A DNA stretch of 64,000 nt, taken from the NCBI RefSeq assembly GCF_900290115.1, contig NZ_LT985748.1, forward strand, positions 501,120 through 565,119, given 5' to 3'. This document shows, one piece after another, positions 44,228 to 53,974 of this stretch. Source of the stretch: Alistipes sp. Marseille-P5061 (GTDB lineage: Bacteria > Bacteroidota > Bacteroidia > Bacteroidales > Rikenellaceae). The notes beneath the pieces are model-generated. The model ran no database searches, had not been told where the DNA came from, and was given only the letters and a program-made list of their open reading frames with translations. Both the position numbers and the translations under genes were made by a program. The first letter of the stretch is position 1. Each line of letters opens with the position of its first letter.

Positions 44228-46852
44228 ATGAAACCCCTGCATCTTATTCTGCTTGCCGCCACGCTGGCGCTCCTGCCTGGAGCCTCGGCGGCCGAGCATC
44301 CAAAGGCCGACCCCAACGCCGTGGTCGTCTGCGGCAATGCCCGCTTTACGGTGCTCACACCCCGCCTCATCCGCATGGAGTGGAGCCAGGACGGCCGCTT
44401 CGAGGACCGCGCCACGCTCACCTTCGTCAACCGCGAGACGAAGGTGCCCGACTTCAACGTGCGCGAGAGCAAGAAGCGCCTCACGCTCATCACCTCGGCC
44501 CTGCGGCTGACCTACCTCAAAGACGACGGCCCCTTTACGGCCGACAACCTCGAGGTGGCCTTCCGCATCGGCAAGAAGGAGGTGGCCTGGCACCCCGGCA
44601 TGGAGGATTCGCTCAACCTGATGGGTACGGCGCGGACGCTCGACGGCGCGGACGGTGACCGCCTCAAGGAGCCCCTCGAGCAGGGCATCCTCTCGCGCTC
44701 GGGCTGGGCCGTGGTGGACGACAGCCAACGCCACGTGCTGACGCCCGACAGTTCGGCCTGGGGCCGGTGGGTGGCCCCCCGTCCCGAGGGCGAGCGGCAG
44801 GACCTCTACATCTTCGCCTACGGCCACGACTATCGTCAGGCGCTGGCCGACTATGCGCTCGTCGCCGGCCGTGCGCCGATGCCCCCCAGGTATACGTTCG
44901 GGTATTGGTGGAGCCGCTACTGGCAGTACTCCGACAACGAGTTCGTCGACCTGGTGCAGAAGCTCCGCAGTCTGGACATCCCGATTGACGTGCTGATTGT
45001 CGACATGGACTGGCACGAGACCTGGGGGCTGCGCAAGAACGACCCCACGCTCGACGAGTACGGGCAGCGGGTAGGCTGGACCGGCTACACGTGGCAGAAG
45101 CAACTCTTCCCCTCGCCGCAGAACTTCCTCCGCTGGACCGACCGCGAGCAGCTGAAGACGGCGCTCAACCTCCATCCGGCGTCGGGCATCCAGCCCAACG
45201 AGGAGGTCTACGACGCCTTTGCCCGGGAGTACGGCTGGACGGAGCCGGGCAAGGGCATTCCCTTCCACATCGACGAGCAGAAGTGGGCCGACACCTACTT
45301 CAAGTGCGTGCTGGAGCCGATGGAGCGGCTCGGCGTCGACTTCTGGTGGCTCGACTGGCAGCAGTGGAAGGAGAGCCGCTTCACGCCGGGGCTTTCGAAC
45401 ACCTTCTGGCTCAACCACACCTTCTTCGAGCATGCACGGCTCGCACACCCCGCGCAGCGCCCCTTCATCTACCACCGCTGGGGCGGGCTGGGCAGCCACC
45501 GCTACCCGCTGGCCTTCTCGGGCGACACCTACGCCACGTGGCAGATGCTGGCCTACCTGCCCTACTTCACGGCTACGGCCTCGAACGTCAACTACGGATA
45601 CTGGGGCCACGACATCGGCGGCCACATGTTCCACCGCAACCAGCAAGCCACCGACCCCGAGCTCTACACCCGCTGGCTGCAGTACGGCGTCTTCACCCCC
45701 ATCTTCAAGACCCACGCCACGAAGGACTCCCGCATCGAGCGCTGCATCTGGATGTTCCCCGACTACCTCTTCACCATGCGCGACGCCATCCGGCTGCGCT
45801 ACACGCTGGCACCCTATATCTATAACGCCGCCCGCCAGAACTACGACACGGGCGTAGGCATCTGCCGCCCGATGTACTACGACTCACCCGAAGAGGAGGA
45901 GGCCTACCGGGCCCGCGGGCAGTACATGTTCGGCGACGACATTCTGGCCACGGCCGTCACCGAACCCGTCGACAGCGTCACGGGGCTGGCGCGCTGCACG
46001 GTCTGGTTCCCCGCAGGGCGGTGGTACGACTGCGCCACCGGAGCCATGCACGAGGGCAACCGCCGCGACACGCTCCACTACACGCTCGCCGAGAATCCGT
46101 GGTATCTCCGCGCCGGGTCCATCGTGCCGATGAATCCCCCGACGGTCCGAAACCTCCAGCAGCCGTGCGACACGCTCGTGCTGGAGTTCATCCCGGGGGC
46201 CGACGGCGAGCTGGACTACTACGAGGATGACGGCAACAGCACGGCCTACACCGAGGGGCAGTACGCCACGACGCACATCCTTCAGAGACAGAGCGAACAA
46301 GGCATACGGGTGCTCATCGGCGCACGCCGAGGCAGCTACGACGGTGCCCCCGCACGCCGGAGCTACGAATTGCGCTTCCCGGCCCAGTTCCCGCCCGCCA
46401 AGGTGCGCATCGGCAAACGCGAACTCCCCTATTCGCGCTTCCCCGAAGCCGGCACCTGGAGCTACGACCCCTACACGCTCGCACCGGTCATCCATACGGG
46501 CGAGGTCGCCTGCAGCGAACCGCTCGCGGTCGAGCTGCAGTTCGCCCCCCAGGACCTTGCACGCCAGAAGGAGCTCTACGGCAAGAGCGGCATCTTCAGG
46601 CGCTGCCTCGCGCTGACGGTCGAGTTCAAGGCCGAGCAGGGCCGCCAGGAGCCCTACATCATGCTTCCCACCGAGTACCTCACCGTCTCGCAGACGCCGA
46701 ACTTCATCGTCGAGGAGCCGACACGGGCCGCGGAGCACCTGCGCGCCTACGAGCAGAACAAGGCGCAGCTGCTCGAACAGGTCGACTCGCTGCCCTACAT
46801 CGGCGCAGCGTTCAAGGAGCGGCTCAAGGCCCAGCTGAGCGACCTCGAATAG
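44228..46852 (+). CDS. Secreted glycoside hydrolase family 31 protein (alpha-glucosidase type)
   Basis: 874 aa. A signal peptide (MKPLHLILLAATLALLPGASA) indicates the periplasm or outer surface. An N-terminal beta-sandwich precedes the GH31 barrel: PPRYTFGYWWSRYWQYSDNE, VLIVDMDWH, the nucleophile Asp376 in WWLDWQQW, and the acid/base Asp433 in FSGDTYATW. WGHDIGGHM and a beta-sandwich domain follow, then a C-terminal extension of about 110 residues of unclear role. Family members cleave alpha-glucosides, alpha-xylosides or sulfoquinovosides. The usual WxDMxE around the nucleophile is altered here, so the specificity is open. No susC/susD pair is nearby. Confidence 0.9.
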   Translation: MKPLHLILLAATLALLPGASAAEHPKADPNAVVVCGNARFTVLTPRLIRMEWSQDGRFEDRATLTFVNRETKVPDFNVRESKKRLTLITSALRLTYLKDDGPFTADNLEVAFRIGKKEVAWHPGMEDSLNLMGTARTLDGADGDRLKEPLEQGILSRSGWAVVDDSQRHVLTPDSSAWGRWVAPRPEGERQDLYIFAYGHDYRQALADYALVAGRAPMPPRYTFGYWWSRYWQYSDNEFVDLVQKLRSLDIPIDVLIVDMDWHETWGLRKNDPTLDEYGQRVGWTGYTWQKQLFPSPQNFLRWTDREQLKTALNLHPASGIQPNEEVYDAFAREYGWTEPGKGIPFHIDEQKWADTYFKCVLEPMERLGVDFWWLDWQQWKESRFTPGLSNTFWLNHTFFEHARLAHPAQRPFIYHRWGGLGSHRYPLAFSGDTYATWQMLAYLPYFTATASNVNYGYWGHDIGGHMFHRNQQATDPELYTRWLQYGVFTPIFKTHATKDSRIERCIWMFPDYLFTMRDAIRLRYTLAPYIYNAARQNYDTGVGICRPMYYDSPEEEEAYRARGQYMFGDDILATAVTEPVDSVTGLARCTVWFPAGRWYDCATGAMHEGNRRDTLHYTLAENPWYLRAGSIVPMNPPTVRNLQQPCDTLVLEFIPGADGELDYYEDDGNSTAYTEGQYATTHILQRQSEQGIRVLIGARRGSYDGAPARRSYELRFPAQFPPAKVRIGKRELPYSRFPEAGTWSYDPYTLAPVIHTGEVACSEPLAVELQFAPQDLARQKELYGKSGIFRRCLALTVEFKAEQGRQEPYIMLPTEYLTVSQTPNFIVEEPTRAAEHLRAYEQNKAQLLEQVDSLPYIGAAFKERLKAQLSDLE

Positions 46853-46867
46853 CCGGAGCCGGCAGAT

Positions 46868-46913
46868 AAACAAGCGGGAGCAAAACCCTGATGGGTTTTG
46901 CTCCCGCTTGTTT
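46868..46913. terminator. Bidirectional terminator after the GH31 gene
   Basis: A perfect stem of about 21 bp (AAACAAGCGGGAGCAAAACCC with its complement) around TGAT, A-rich on the left and T-rich on the right, between convergent genes. Confidence 0.9.
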
Positions 46914-46982
46914 GATTTCCTGCGGCAGGATTACCGCCGCTCCGGACCGAGCCTCGTCCGCCCGTCGCCCCGGCTTGCGCAC

Positions 46983-47690
46983 TCAGAAGAGCTTCTTTTT
47001 CGAGGTCGTCACGACGAAATCCTTCAGATAGAAGGGCTCGAAGTAGGCCACATCCTCCCGCCGGCCCTCGTCGAAGGCCTGCTGCGCCAGCCGCGCCAGG
47101 CCGCGCGCCGAGGGGGTCACCTCCACCAGACGGGCATCGGGCAGCACCTCAACGCACTTGTGGGCGCCGTTGCCGAAGATGACGAAGGGGCGCCCTTCGC
47201 TGCGGAAGCGGGCGAAGCTCTCGGGGCCGACCACCTCGGCCGAGACCTCGCTCAGCGGATGTCCCTCGCTGTCGAAGACCTGCGCATAGACCTCCATGCG
47301 CCGGGCGTCGACCATCGGGCAGAGCAGCGCACGGTCCCAGTCGTCGACCCGGATGATGCCCGCCTCGTAATCCTCGCGGGCCACCTCAGTCAGAGCATCG
47401 AGCGAACCGACAGCCAGCAGCGGAATCTGCAATCCGTAGCAGAGCCCCTTGGCAAAGGAGACGCCGATGCGCAGCCCCGTATAGGAGCCCGGCCCCTTGC
47501 CGACGGCCACCGCATCGAGTTCGTCGGGCGCAATGCCCGTTTCGCGCAGCAGTTCATCGACGAAGAGGCCCACCTTGCGCGCATGGTCGCGCCCCTCGTC
47601 GCTCTCGCGGAGCGACAGTAACTCGCCATCCTTGGCGATTCCGACCGAACAGATGTCGGTACCGGTTTCAATACAGAGTATCAGTGCCAT
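46983..47690 (-). CDS. tsaB: tRNA threonylcarbamoyladenosine biosynthesis protein TsaB
   Basis: 235 aa. ASKHA-fold partner of TsaD needed for the t6A modification at position 37 of ANN-decoding tRNAs. LCIETGTDICSVGIAKDGELLS opens the protein, and VAVGKGPGSYTGLRIGVSFAKGL is the TsaB hallmark. It is a little longer than many TsaB proteins but within range. The HAD phosphatase gene ends 54 bp past its start on the same strand, which may link them in an operon. Confidence 0.93.
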   Translation of the reverse strand: MALILCIETGTDICSVGIAKDGELLSLRESDEGRDHARKVGLFVDELLRETGIAPDELDAVAVGKGPGSYTGLRIGVSFAKGLCYGLQIPLLAVGSLDALTEVAREDYEAGIIRVDDWDRALLCPMVDARRMEVYAQVFDSEGHPLSEVSAEVVGPESFARFRSEGRPFVIFGNGAHKCVEVLPDARLVEVTPSARGLARLAQQAFDEGRREDVAYFEPFYLKDFVVTTSKKKLF

Positions 47691-47743
47691 ATATTCATTG
47701 TTTCGTTTTCATTCACACTTTTTTGTTGCGGACTCGCCGGCCC

Positions 47744-48541
47744 CTACCGGCCGATGATGCCGAAGTGTTCGAAGGCCCGGCGCAGACCGTCGTCGTCGAC
47801 CGACGCGGTCACGTAGTCCGCTGCGCGCAGCGCCTCCTCGCAGCCGTTGCCCATCGCCACGCCGACACCTGCCGCGCGCAGCATCGCCGCATCGTTGCCC
47901 CCGTCGCCGAAGGCCATCGTCTCGGCCGGGGTGAACCCGTCGACACGGGCGAAGAGCTCGAGCCCAGTCGCCTTGCTGGTCCCCGCGACATTGATGTCGG
48001 CAAAAATCGGGCACCACCGCGAAGCCACCAGTCCCGGAAGCTCGGCCATCACCCGCCGCTCGGTCGCCACATCGAAGAAGAAGCACATCTGGCGGCATTC
48101 GCACCGCTCGAAGAGCTCCCTCAGGTCGCACTCCACCGGAACGGGATGGGCCACCAGGCGGGCCCACTCCTCGGCTGCGGACGAAAGGCGGTTGACAAAG
48201 AGCCCCTCGTCGAGTTCGAAGGCCAGCGAGAAGCCCCACTGCCCGGCAAGGGCGAGCGCATGCTCGAAATCCGCGCGGGGGATGGGCACGCTGCCCACCG
48301 TACGGCCGTCGCCCGCCACGCAGTGCGAACCGTTGAGCGCCACCACGCCGTCGCAGGGAATCCCCTCGAGCACCTCGAGGTCCTTCGCCGCGCGTCCCGT
48401 GGCGATGTAGAGCTTCACGCCGCGCTCGTGCGCCTCGCACAGCGCCTCGCGGGCCGAGTCGGGCACCCGATGCGTGCGGAAGCTCACCAGCGTTCCGTCG
48501 ACATCGAAAAACAGAGCCTTGAATCGTCTATCTTCCGTCAT
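47744..48541 (-). CDS. Cof-type HAD-IIB phosphatase
   Basis: 265 aa. HAD motif I FFDVDGTLV, motif II TGR, motif III Lys in the NVAGTSKATGLELF segment and motif IV FGDGGNDAAMLRAAG are all visible, with the IIB cap between II and III. Family members hydrolyse sugar phosphates or flavin/pyridoxal phosphates; the substrate is not predictable. It lies between smpB and tsaB on the same strand, 67 and 53 bp away. Confidence 0.92.
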   Translation of the reverse strand: MTEDRRFKALFFDVDGTLVSFRTHRVPDSAREALCEAHERGVKLYIATGRAAKDLEVLEGIPCDGVVALNGSHCVAGDGRTVGSVPIPRADFEHALALAGQWGFSLAFELDEGLFVNRLSSAAEEWARLVAHPVPVECDLRELFERCECRQMCFFFDVATERRVMAELPGLVASRWCPIFADINVAGTSKATGLELFARVDGFTPAETMAFGDGGNDAAMLRAAGVGVAMGNGCEEALRAADYVTASVDDDGLRRAFEHFGIIGR

Positions 48542-48608
48542 CCTTTCCTGTCCGTGTCGTCATCCGTGCGCGCGGACGACGGGTGCACCCCGCCGCCGCG
48601 CGGCGCAG

Positions 48609-49073
48609 CTACCGTTTGTAGGCCTTCATCGCCTTGTCCATCTCGCGGCGCGCATCGTTCTCCTTGAGGTATTCGCGCTTGTCGTAGGACTTGCGGCCGC
48701 GGGCCAGTCCGATGACAATTTTCGCAAGCCCCCGCTCGTTGAGGAAAAGCCGCAGCCCGACGATGGTCAGTCCGCGGTCCTGCGACGCACGTGCGAGCTT
48801 CTCCAGCTCGCGGTGCGTGAGCAGCAACTTGCGGTCGCGGCGCGGCGCATGGTTGTTGCAGGTGCCCCAGTCGTACTCGGCGATGTTGACGCCGCGAATC
48901 CACAGCTCCCCCTTGTCGAAATAACAGTAGGAGTCGGTCATCGAGACCTTGCCGGCCCGAATCGACTTGATTTCCGTGCCCACCAGCACGACACCCGCAA
49001 CCCACTCCTCGAGAATCTCGTAGTCGAACGTCGCGCGCTTGTTGCGTATGTTTATCTTCTTCTGTTCCGCCAT
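48609..49073 (-). CDS. smpB: SsrA-binding protein SmpB
   Basis: 154 aa. Binds tmRNA and takes it to stalled ribosomes. [41 protein letters not shown] is split across the conserved beta-barrel, [27 protein letters not shown] follows, and the basic C-terminal tail [29 protein letters not shown] in part is the segment that forms a helix in the mRNA channel. The tmRNA gene itself is not in this window. Confidence 0.96.
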   Translation of the reverse strand: MAEQKKINIRNKRATFDYEILEEWVAGVVLVGTEIKSIRAGKVSMTDSYCYFDKGELWIRGVNIAEYDWGTCNNHAPRRDRKLLLTHRELEKLARASQDRGLTIVGLRLFLNERGLAKIVIGLARGRKSYDKREYLKENDARREMDKAMKAYKR

Positions 49074-49250
49074 ATCGGCACAATTGTTGTCATTTTTACT
49101 TCGGGGCGGATGTCCGGCCCGGGGAGTCTGCTCCCCACCGGATATGTTCCGTACATGTCCTACCCTTATCTATTCTGTTTGCACACGTCGCGTGCTCCAA
49201 TGCATGCACCGCCGGGCCTCCGCCCCTTTTTTATCACCCCGGCCTTCCGT

Positions 49251-51227
49251 CTACAAAATCGTCCGCTGCAACTTGTGGGAAATCGAGACCCTTGCCGCAT
49301 TGAGCCGCGTCATGCGCTGCATGATTTCGGAGGTCTCGTCCTCGCTGAGGTCTCCCTTTTCCAGCTGCGCGCGCAGCTCCTTGATGAACCCATCGATAAC
49401 CTTCGACTTGTAGAGCATCACCGCCTTGGGCACCCCCACGGCCAGCATCTCCGCCTCGCTCTCGACATGCACCTCCTTGCGCTTCCACAACTCCGAGGCG
49501 ACGTAGTTGTCGTCCGAGGTGAGGATGTCGACCGAGGCGTTGCACACCTCCGGGTCGGGATGGTTGAGAAAGTAGTGCACCGGCACCTCGACCCCCGTGC
49601 CCAGCTCCTGCCAGTGTTCGCGGTAGGTGGCCAGAATCTGGTTGTAGAGCGGGTTGCGGAAGCTCAGGTTGTCGGCATCGAGCTCGGCGAAAATCACCTC
49701 GGCCACGTTGCAGGGGACCATGTTGCGCCCCTCCTTGAAGTCAAACGAGCAGTGGCCGTACTTGAGCAGGTACTTGACCAGCTCGCGCTCGAGCGCCTCG
49801 GTGCTGCTCCCCGCCTCGACGCGCTGGACATACTGCACCTCGGGCTGCACCTCCTGTTCGGAGCGCTGCCGCGCGCTCTGCCGCCGCAGGAAGTCGTCGG
49901 CCTCGCGGTCGCCCGTGGTCGAGATGCGCTTGCGCGCCACCTCCGAGATGAGGAGGTTCTCGTCGATGTCCATGATGCGGGCGCACTCCTTGATGTAGAC
50001 CGAACGCTGAATCGGGTCGGGAATCTGGGCTACGGAGGTGACCATGTCGCCGATGAGCGCCGCCTTCCTGATGGGGTCGCCCTGGGCATCCTTCAGCAGC
50101 AGCTCGGCCTTGAACTCCAGAAAGTCGCGTTCGTGGTCGCGGATGTAGCCCTGCACCTCCTCGGCCGTATGGCTCCTGGCGAAGGAGTCGGGGTCCTCGG
50201 GCTCGGGCAGCAGCACCACCCGCACGTTCATCCCCTCGCGCAGAATCATGTCGATGCCGCGCAGCGAGGCGTGAATGCCCGCCGAGTCGCCGTCGTAGAT
50301 GACCGTGATGTTCTTCGTAAAGCGCCCCAGCAGCCGAATCTGGTCGGTTGTCAGCGAGGTGCCCGACGACGAAACGACGTTCTCGACTCCGGCCTGGTGC
50401 ATCGAAATCACGTCGGTGTAGCCCTCGACCATGATGGCGAAGTTCTGCTGCTGAATCGCCTTCTTGGCAAAGTAGAGGCCGTACAGCTCGCGCTTCTTGC
50501 TGTAGATTTCGCTCTCGGGCGAGTTCTGGTACTTGGCCACCTGCTTATCGGTGCGCAGCGTGCGGCCGCCGAAGGCGACGATGCGTCCCGAAATATTGTG
50601 AACCGGGAAGATGACCCGGTCGCGGAAGCGGTCGTAGAGCGAGCCGTCGCTCTCGCGCGCCAGCGAAAGGCCCGTCGAGAGGAGGAACTCCCGCTTGTAG
50701 CCCGCCGCCAGGGCATCCTTCGACATGCGGTCGCCCCGGGCGGGGCAGAAGCCCAGCCCGAACTTGCGAATCGTGGCGTCGGTCATGCCGCGCTTCTGAC
50801 GGAAGTAGCTCAAGCCGACGCTGCGCCCCTCCGGCTCGTTGTGGAGGTAATTGGCGAAGTACGCGGCGGCCCAGCTGTTGAGCGCGAACATCGACTCGCG
50901 GTCGTCGTTGCGCCGCACCTCCTCCTCCGTCAGCTCCTTCTCGTGCACCTCGATGCCGTAGCGCTTGGCCACCATCTTCAGCGCCTCGGGATAGGAGATG
51001 CCCTCCTGCTCCATGAGGAAGGTGACGGCATTGCCGCCCTTGCCGCAGCCGAAGCACTTGAAGAGCCCCTTGGCCGGCGAGACGATGAACGAGGGGGTCT
51101 TCTCGTTGTGGAACGGGCAGCACGCCGTATAGTTCACACCCTTGCGTTTGAGCGTGACGTAGTCGCCGATGATGTCCACGATGTTGGCGGCGGCATAGAT
51201 ACGGTCTACCGTTTCCCTGTCAATCAT
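49251..51227 (-). CDS. dnaG: DNA primase
   Basis: 658 aa. The CHC2 zinc finger (CCPFHNEKTPSF then LFKCFGCGKGG) lies at about 38-66. The catalytic core follows (YFRQKRGM, RVIFPVHNISGRIVAFGGR), and the Toprim residues appear as MVEGYTDVISMHQ and VIYDGDSAG. The C-terminal third is the helicase-interacting domain. The start MIDRETVDRIYAAA is the family start; the open frame continues far upstream only because it mirrors uvrB. Its -7 box ends 5 bp before the start codon. The 177-bp gap to smpB holds no other feature I recognise. Confidence 0.96.
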   Translation of the reverse strand: MIDRETVDRIYAAANIVDIIGDYVTLKRKGVNYTACCPFHNEKTPSFIVSPAKGLFKCFGCGKGGNAVTFLMEQEGISYPEALKMVAKRYGIEVHEKELTEEEVRRNDDRESMFALNSWAAAYFANYLHNEPEGRSVGLSYFRQKRGMTDATIRKFGLGFCPARGDRMSKDALAAGYKREFLLSTGLSLARESDGSLYDRFRDRVIFPVHNISGRIVAFGGRTLRTDKQVAKYQNSPESEIYSKKRELYGLYFAKKAIQQQNFAIMVEGYTDVISMHQAGVENVVSSSGTSLTTDQIRLLGRFTKNITVIYDGDSAGIHASLRGIDMILREGMNVRVVLLPEPEDPDSFARSHTAEEVQGYIRDHERDFLEFKAELLLKDAQGDPIRKAALIGDMVTSVAQIPDPIQRSVYIKECARIMDIDENLLISEVARKRISTTGDREADDFLRRQSARQRSEQEVQPEVQYVQRVEAGSSTEALERELVKYLLKYGHCSFDFKEGRNMVPCNVAEVIFAELDADNLSFRNPLYNQILATYREHWQELGTGVEVPVHYFLNHPDPEVCNASVDILTSDDNYVASELWKRKEVHVESEAEMLAVGVPKAVMLYKSKVIDGFIKELRAQLEKGDLSEDETSEIMQRMTRLNAARVSISHKLQRTIL

Positions 51228-51232
51228 ACCGG

Positions 51233-51240
51233 CAAAGATA
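51233..51240 (-). promoter_or_regulatory. -7 promoter element of dnaG, 5 bp from the start codon
   Basis: TATCTTTG on the minus strand, a perfect match; the start codon begins at 51227. Little or no leader is possible if this is the only promoter. Confidence 0.6.
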
Positions 51241-51367
51241 CGAAACAATTCAGAAAGCTCGACCGTCGGCTCCCGATTTCTTTGCGCCCGCCGTCTGCGA
51301 CGCCCCGTCCGGAGGGCGCCGCGGACAAAATAATGGGGCGCGAGTCTCCGTTTTATGAATTCTTCAC

Positions 51368-51375
51368 TAACTTTG
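51368..51375 (+). promoter_or_regulatory. -7 promoter element of uvrB, 5 bp from the start codon
   Basis: TAACTTTG matches TAnnTTTG and ends 5 bp before the ATG at 51381. Confidence 0.55.
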
Positions 51376-51380
51376 CTCCC

Positions 51381-53423
51381 ATGAACTTCAACCTTGTATC
51401 GGACTATGCCCCCATGGGCGACCAGCCGGAGGCCATCGACCAACTCGTGAGCGCCATCGAGCACGGCTCGAAGCACAACACCCTGCTCGGCGTCACCGGC
51501 TCGGGCAAGACCTTCACCGTGGCGAACGTCATCGCCCGGCTCGACCGTCCGACGCTGGTGCTCAGCCACAACAAGACCCTTGCGGCGCAGCTCTACGGCG
51601 AATTCAAGAACTTCTTTCCCGAAAATGCCGTCGAGTACTTCGTCTCCTACTACGACTACTATCAGCCGGAGGCCTACCTCCCCTCGACGGACACCTATAT
51701 TGAAAAGGACCTCTCCATCAATGCCGACATTGAGAAGATGCGTCTGAACACCGTCGCCACGCTCCTCTCGGGGCGGCGCGACATCATCGTCGTCTCGAGC
51801 GTCTCGTGCCTCTACGGCTGCGGCAACCCGGCCGACTTCCACGCCACGGCCATCAACATCCGCGTGGGTCAGGTGGTGAGCTACAAGCACTTCCTCTACA
51901 AGCTCGTCGAGGCGCTCTACACGCGCACCGAGCGGGAGCTCGAGCCCGCCACGTTCCGCGTCAACGGCGACACGGTGGACATCATGGCCGCCTTCGGAGA
52001 GTTCGGCAACCAGTGCTTCCGGGTGATGTTCTACGACGACGAGGTGGAGGCCATCCAGAGCATCGACCCCGTCACGGGACAACGCATCCACTCGCTCGAC
52101 TCGCTGACGCTCTACCCCACGAGTCTCTTCGTGACCACGAAGGAGCGCATCAACTCGGCCGTGCAGCAAATCTACCTCGACCTGGGCAAGCAGGTCGAAT
52201 TCTTCGAGCAGTCGGGCCGCATGGTCGAGGCGCAGCGGCTCAAGCAGCGCGTGGAGTACGACGTGGAGATGATTAAGGAGCTGGGCTACTGCCCCGGCAT
52301 CGAGAACTATTCGCGCTACTTTGACGGCCGCGCCGCCGGAACGCGCCCCTTCTGTCTGCTGGACTACTTCCCGCAGGATTACCTGATGGTGGTCGACGAA
52401 AGCCACGTCACGCTGCCGCAGGTGCACGCCATGTACGGCGGCGACCGTGCCCGCAAGGAGAATCTGGTCGAATACGGATTCCGGCTCCCGGCGGCGAAGG
52501 ACAACCGGCCGCTGACCTTCTCGGAGTTCGAACAGCTGCAGGGCACCACCATCTACGTAAGCGCCACGCCGGCCGACTGGGAGCTGATGAAGAGCGAGGG
52601 TGTGGTCGTCGAGCAGTTGATTCGCCCCACGGGGCTTGTGGACCCGCCGCTCGAGGTCCGCGTGACGCTCAACCAGATAGACGACCTGCTGGAGGAGATT
52701 GACCGCCGGGTCAAGCACGACGACAAGATTCTCGTGACGACCATCACCAAGCGGATGGCCGAGGAGCTGTCGAAATACTTCGACCGCGTGGGTGTGCGCA
52801 ACCGCTACATCCACTCGGATGTCGACACGCTGGAGCGCATCCAGATTCTCGAGGACCTGCGGGCCGGCATGTTCGACGTGCTGGTGGGTGTCAACCTGCT
52901 GCGCGAAGGGCTCGACCTGCCGGAGGTGGCGCTCGTGGCGATTCTCGATGCCGACAAGGAGGGATTTCTGCGCAACGTGCGCTCCATCACGCAGATTGCG
53001 GGCCGCGCCGCCCGCCATGCGCAGGGCAACGTCATCATGTACGGCGACACCTGCACCGAATCGATGCGCTACGCCATCGAGCAGAGCAACCGCCGCCGCG
53101 ACATCCAGGTGCGCTACAACATGGAGCACGGCATGCTGCCCCGCAAGGCGCAGAAGAGCGGCTCGGGACAGAGCACGCTGCTGGCGGGCAGAACCACGGG
53201 CGAATCGACGCCGACGGTCTACCCCATTGCGGAGGAGCACTACATGAGTGCGGCCGACATCCAGAAGAGCTACGCGGCGAGCGAGAACATCGACGCGCTG
53301 ATTGACAAGGCGCGGGCGGACATGGAGCGGGCGGCCAAGTCGCTCGACTTCCTGGCTGCGGCGAAGTTCCGCGACCGGATGTACGAACTGCAGAAGCTGC
53401 GCGAGGAGCGGAAGAGCCACTAA
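51381..53423 (+). CDS. uvrB: UvrABC system protein B
   Basis: 680 aa damage-verification helicase of nucleotide excision repair. Walker A GVTGSGKTFTV is at about 39-49. YYDYYQPEAYLP marks the beta-hairpin that clamps DNA, DESHVTLPQ is the Walker B region, and GVNLLREGLDLPEV and AGRAARH are helicase motifs V and VI. A UVR motif at the C-terminus (ERAAKSLDFLAAAKFRDRMYELQ) contacts UvrC. The start MNFNLVSDYAPMGDQPEAI is the family start. It is divergent from dnaG, with 153 bp between. Confidence 0.97.
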   Translation: MNFNLVSDYAPMGDQPEAIDQLVSAIEHGSKHNTLLGVTGSGKTFTVANVIARLDRPTLVLSHNKTLAAQLYGEFKNFFPENAVEYFVSYYDYYQPEAYLPSTDTYIEKDLSINADIEKMRLNTVATLLSGRRDIIVVSSVSCLYGCGNPADFHATAINIRVGQVVSYKHFLYKLVEALYTRTERELEPATFRVNGDTVDIMAAFGEFGNQCFRVMFYDDEVEAIQSIDPVTGQRIHSLDSLTLYPTSLFVTTKERINSAVQQIYLDLGKQVEFFEQSGRMVEAQRLKQRVEYDVEMIKELGYCPGIENYSRYFDGRAAGTRPFCLLDYFPQDYLMVVDESHVTLPQVHAMYGGDRARKENLVEYGFRLPAAKDNRPLTFSEFEQLQGTTIYVSATPADWELMKSEGVVVEQLIRPTGLVDPPLEVRVTLNQIDDLLEEIDRRVKHDDKILVTTITKRMAEELSKYFDRVGVRNRYIHSDVDTLERIQILEDLRAGMFDVLVGVNLLREGLDLPEVALVAILDADKEGFLRNVRSITQIAGRAARHAQGNVIMYGDTCTESMRYAIEQSNRRRDIQVRYNMEHGMLPRKAQKSGSGQSTLLAGRTTGESTPTVYPIAEEHYMSAADIQKSYAASENIDALIDKARADMERAAKSLDFLAAAKFRDRMYELQKLREERKSH

Positions 53424-53485
53424 AGCGGCGGCCGACGCGTCGTACCGGCCCTAATCATCCGATCAGAAGGGAAGCCGCGAGGAGG

Positions 53486-53974
53486 TCACTCCTCGGCGGC
53501 GTGGCGGAAGGTGAAGTATTTGGCCGCCAGATAGCTGTAGACCATCGTGATGAGCGAGGCCAGCATCTGCGAAGGGGTTGCCCAGAAGCCGCACACATCC
53601 ACGAAAAGTTTCAGACAGAGGTAGTTGACCACCACCGAGCCCAGCACCGAGAGCAGGTAGCGGAAGAGCTGCGTGTCCCGCGGCAGCGGCGAGCGGCGGA
53701 AGGCGACGTGGCGGTTGAGCCAGAATCCCGAAAAGAAGGTGAACGGAAAGATGAAGAACATCGTGGCCACGTGGGGCGTGAGCACGACGAGCCCCAAATC
53801 GAGCAGCTGCTTGTCGAACAGATAGTTGTAGGCCAGGAAGTAGCATCCCCATCCGAAGACGACGTTGACTGCGCCGCAGACGGCATAACGGTAGGTCTGC
53901 CGGGGCAGAATCGCCGCGACCGGCTTCACGTAAAACCAGTCGACAACTTTGATTATCAGCTCCGAAAGGCTCAT
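53486..53974 (-). CDS. GtrA family membrane protein
   Basis: 162 aa with four hydrophobic segments. YRYAVCGAVNVVFGWGCYFLAYNYL starts the GtrA domain, and FFIFPFTFFSGFWLNRHVAFR and YSYLAAKYFTFR fit later helices. GtrA-like proteins are thought to help move lipid-linked sugars across the inner membrane. The start MSLSELIIKV is chosen because its ATG overlaps the TGA of the upstream gene (ATGA); a Met six codons earlier is possible. It is the third gene of the lgt unit. No glycosyltransferase partner is adjacent. Confidence 0.85.
   Translation of the reverse strand: MSLSELIIKVVDWFYVKPVAAILPRQTYRYAVCGAVNVVFGWGCYFLAYNYLFDKQLLDLGLVVLTPHVATMFFIFPFTFFSGFWLNRHVAFRRSPLPRDTQLFRYLLSVLGSVVVNYLCLKLFVDVCGFWATPSQMLASLITMVYSYLAAKYFTFRHAAEE

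Noticed and set aside
48474..51380. In-frame extension of about 970 codons before uvrB
   Set aside because: UvrB starts with MNFNLVSDYAPMGDQPEAI at 51381; the extension is antisense to smpB and dnaG.
51228..53420. In-frame extension of about 730 codons before dnaG on the minus strand
   Set aside because: It is antisense to uvrB, and DnaG begins normally at 51227.
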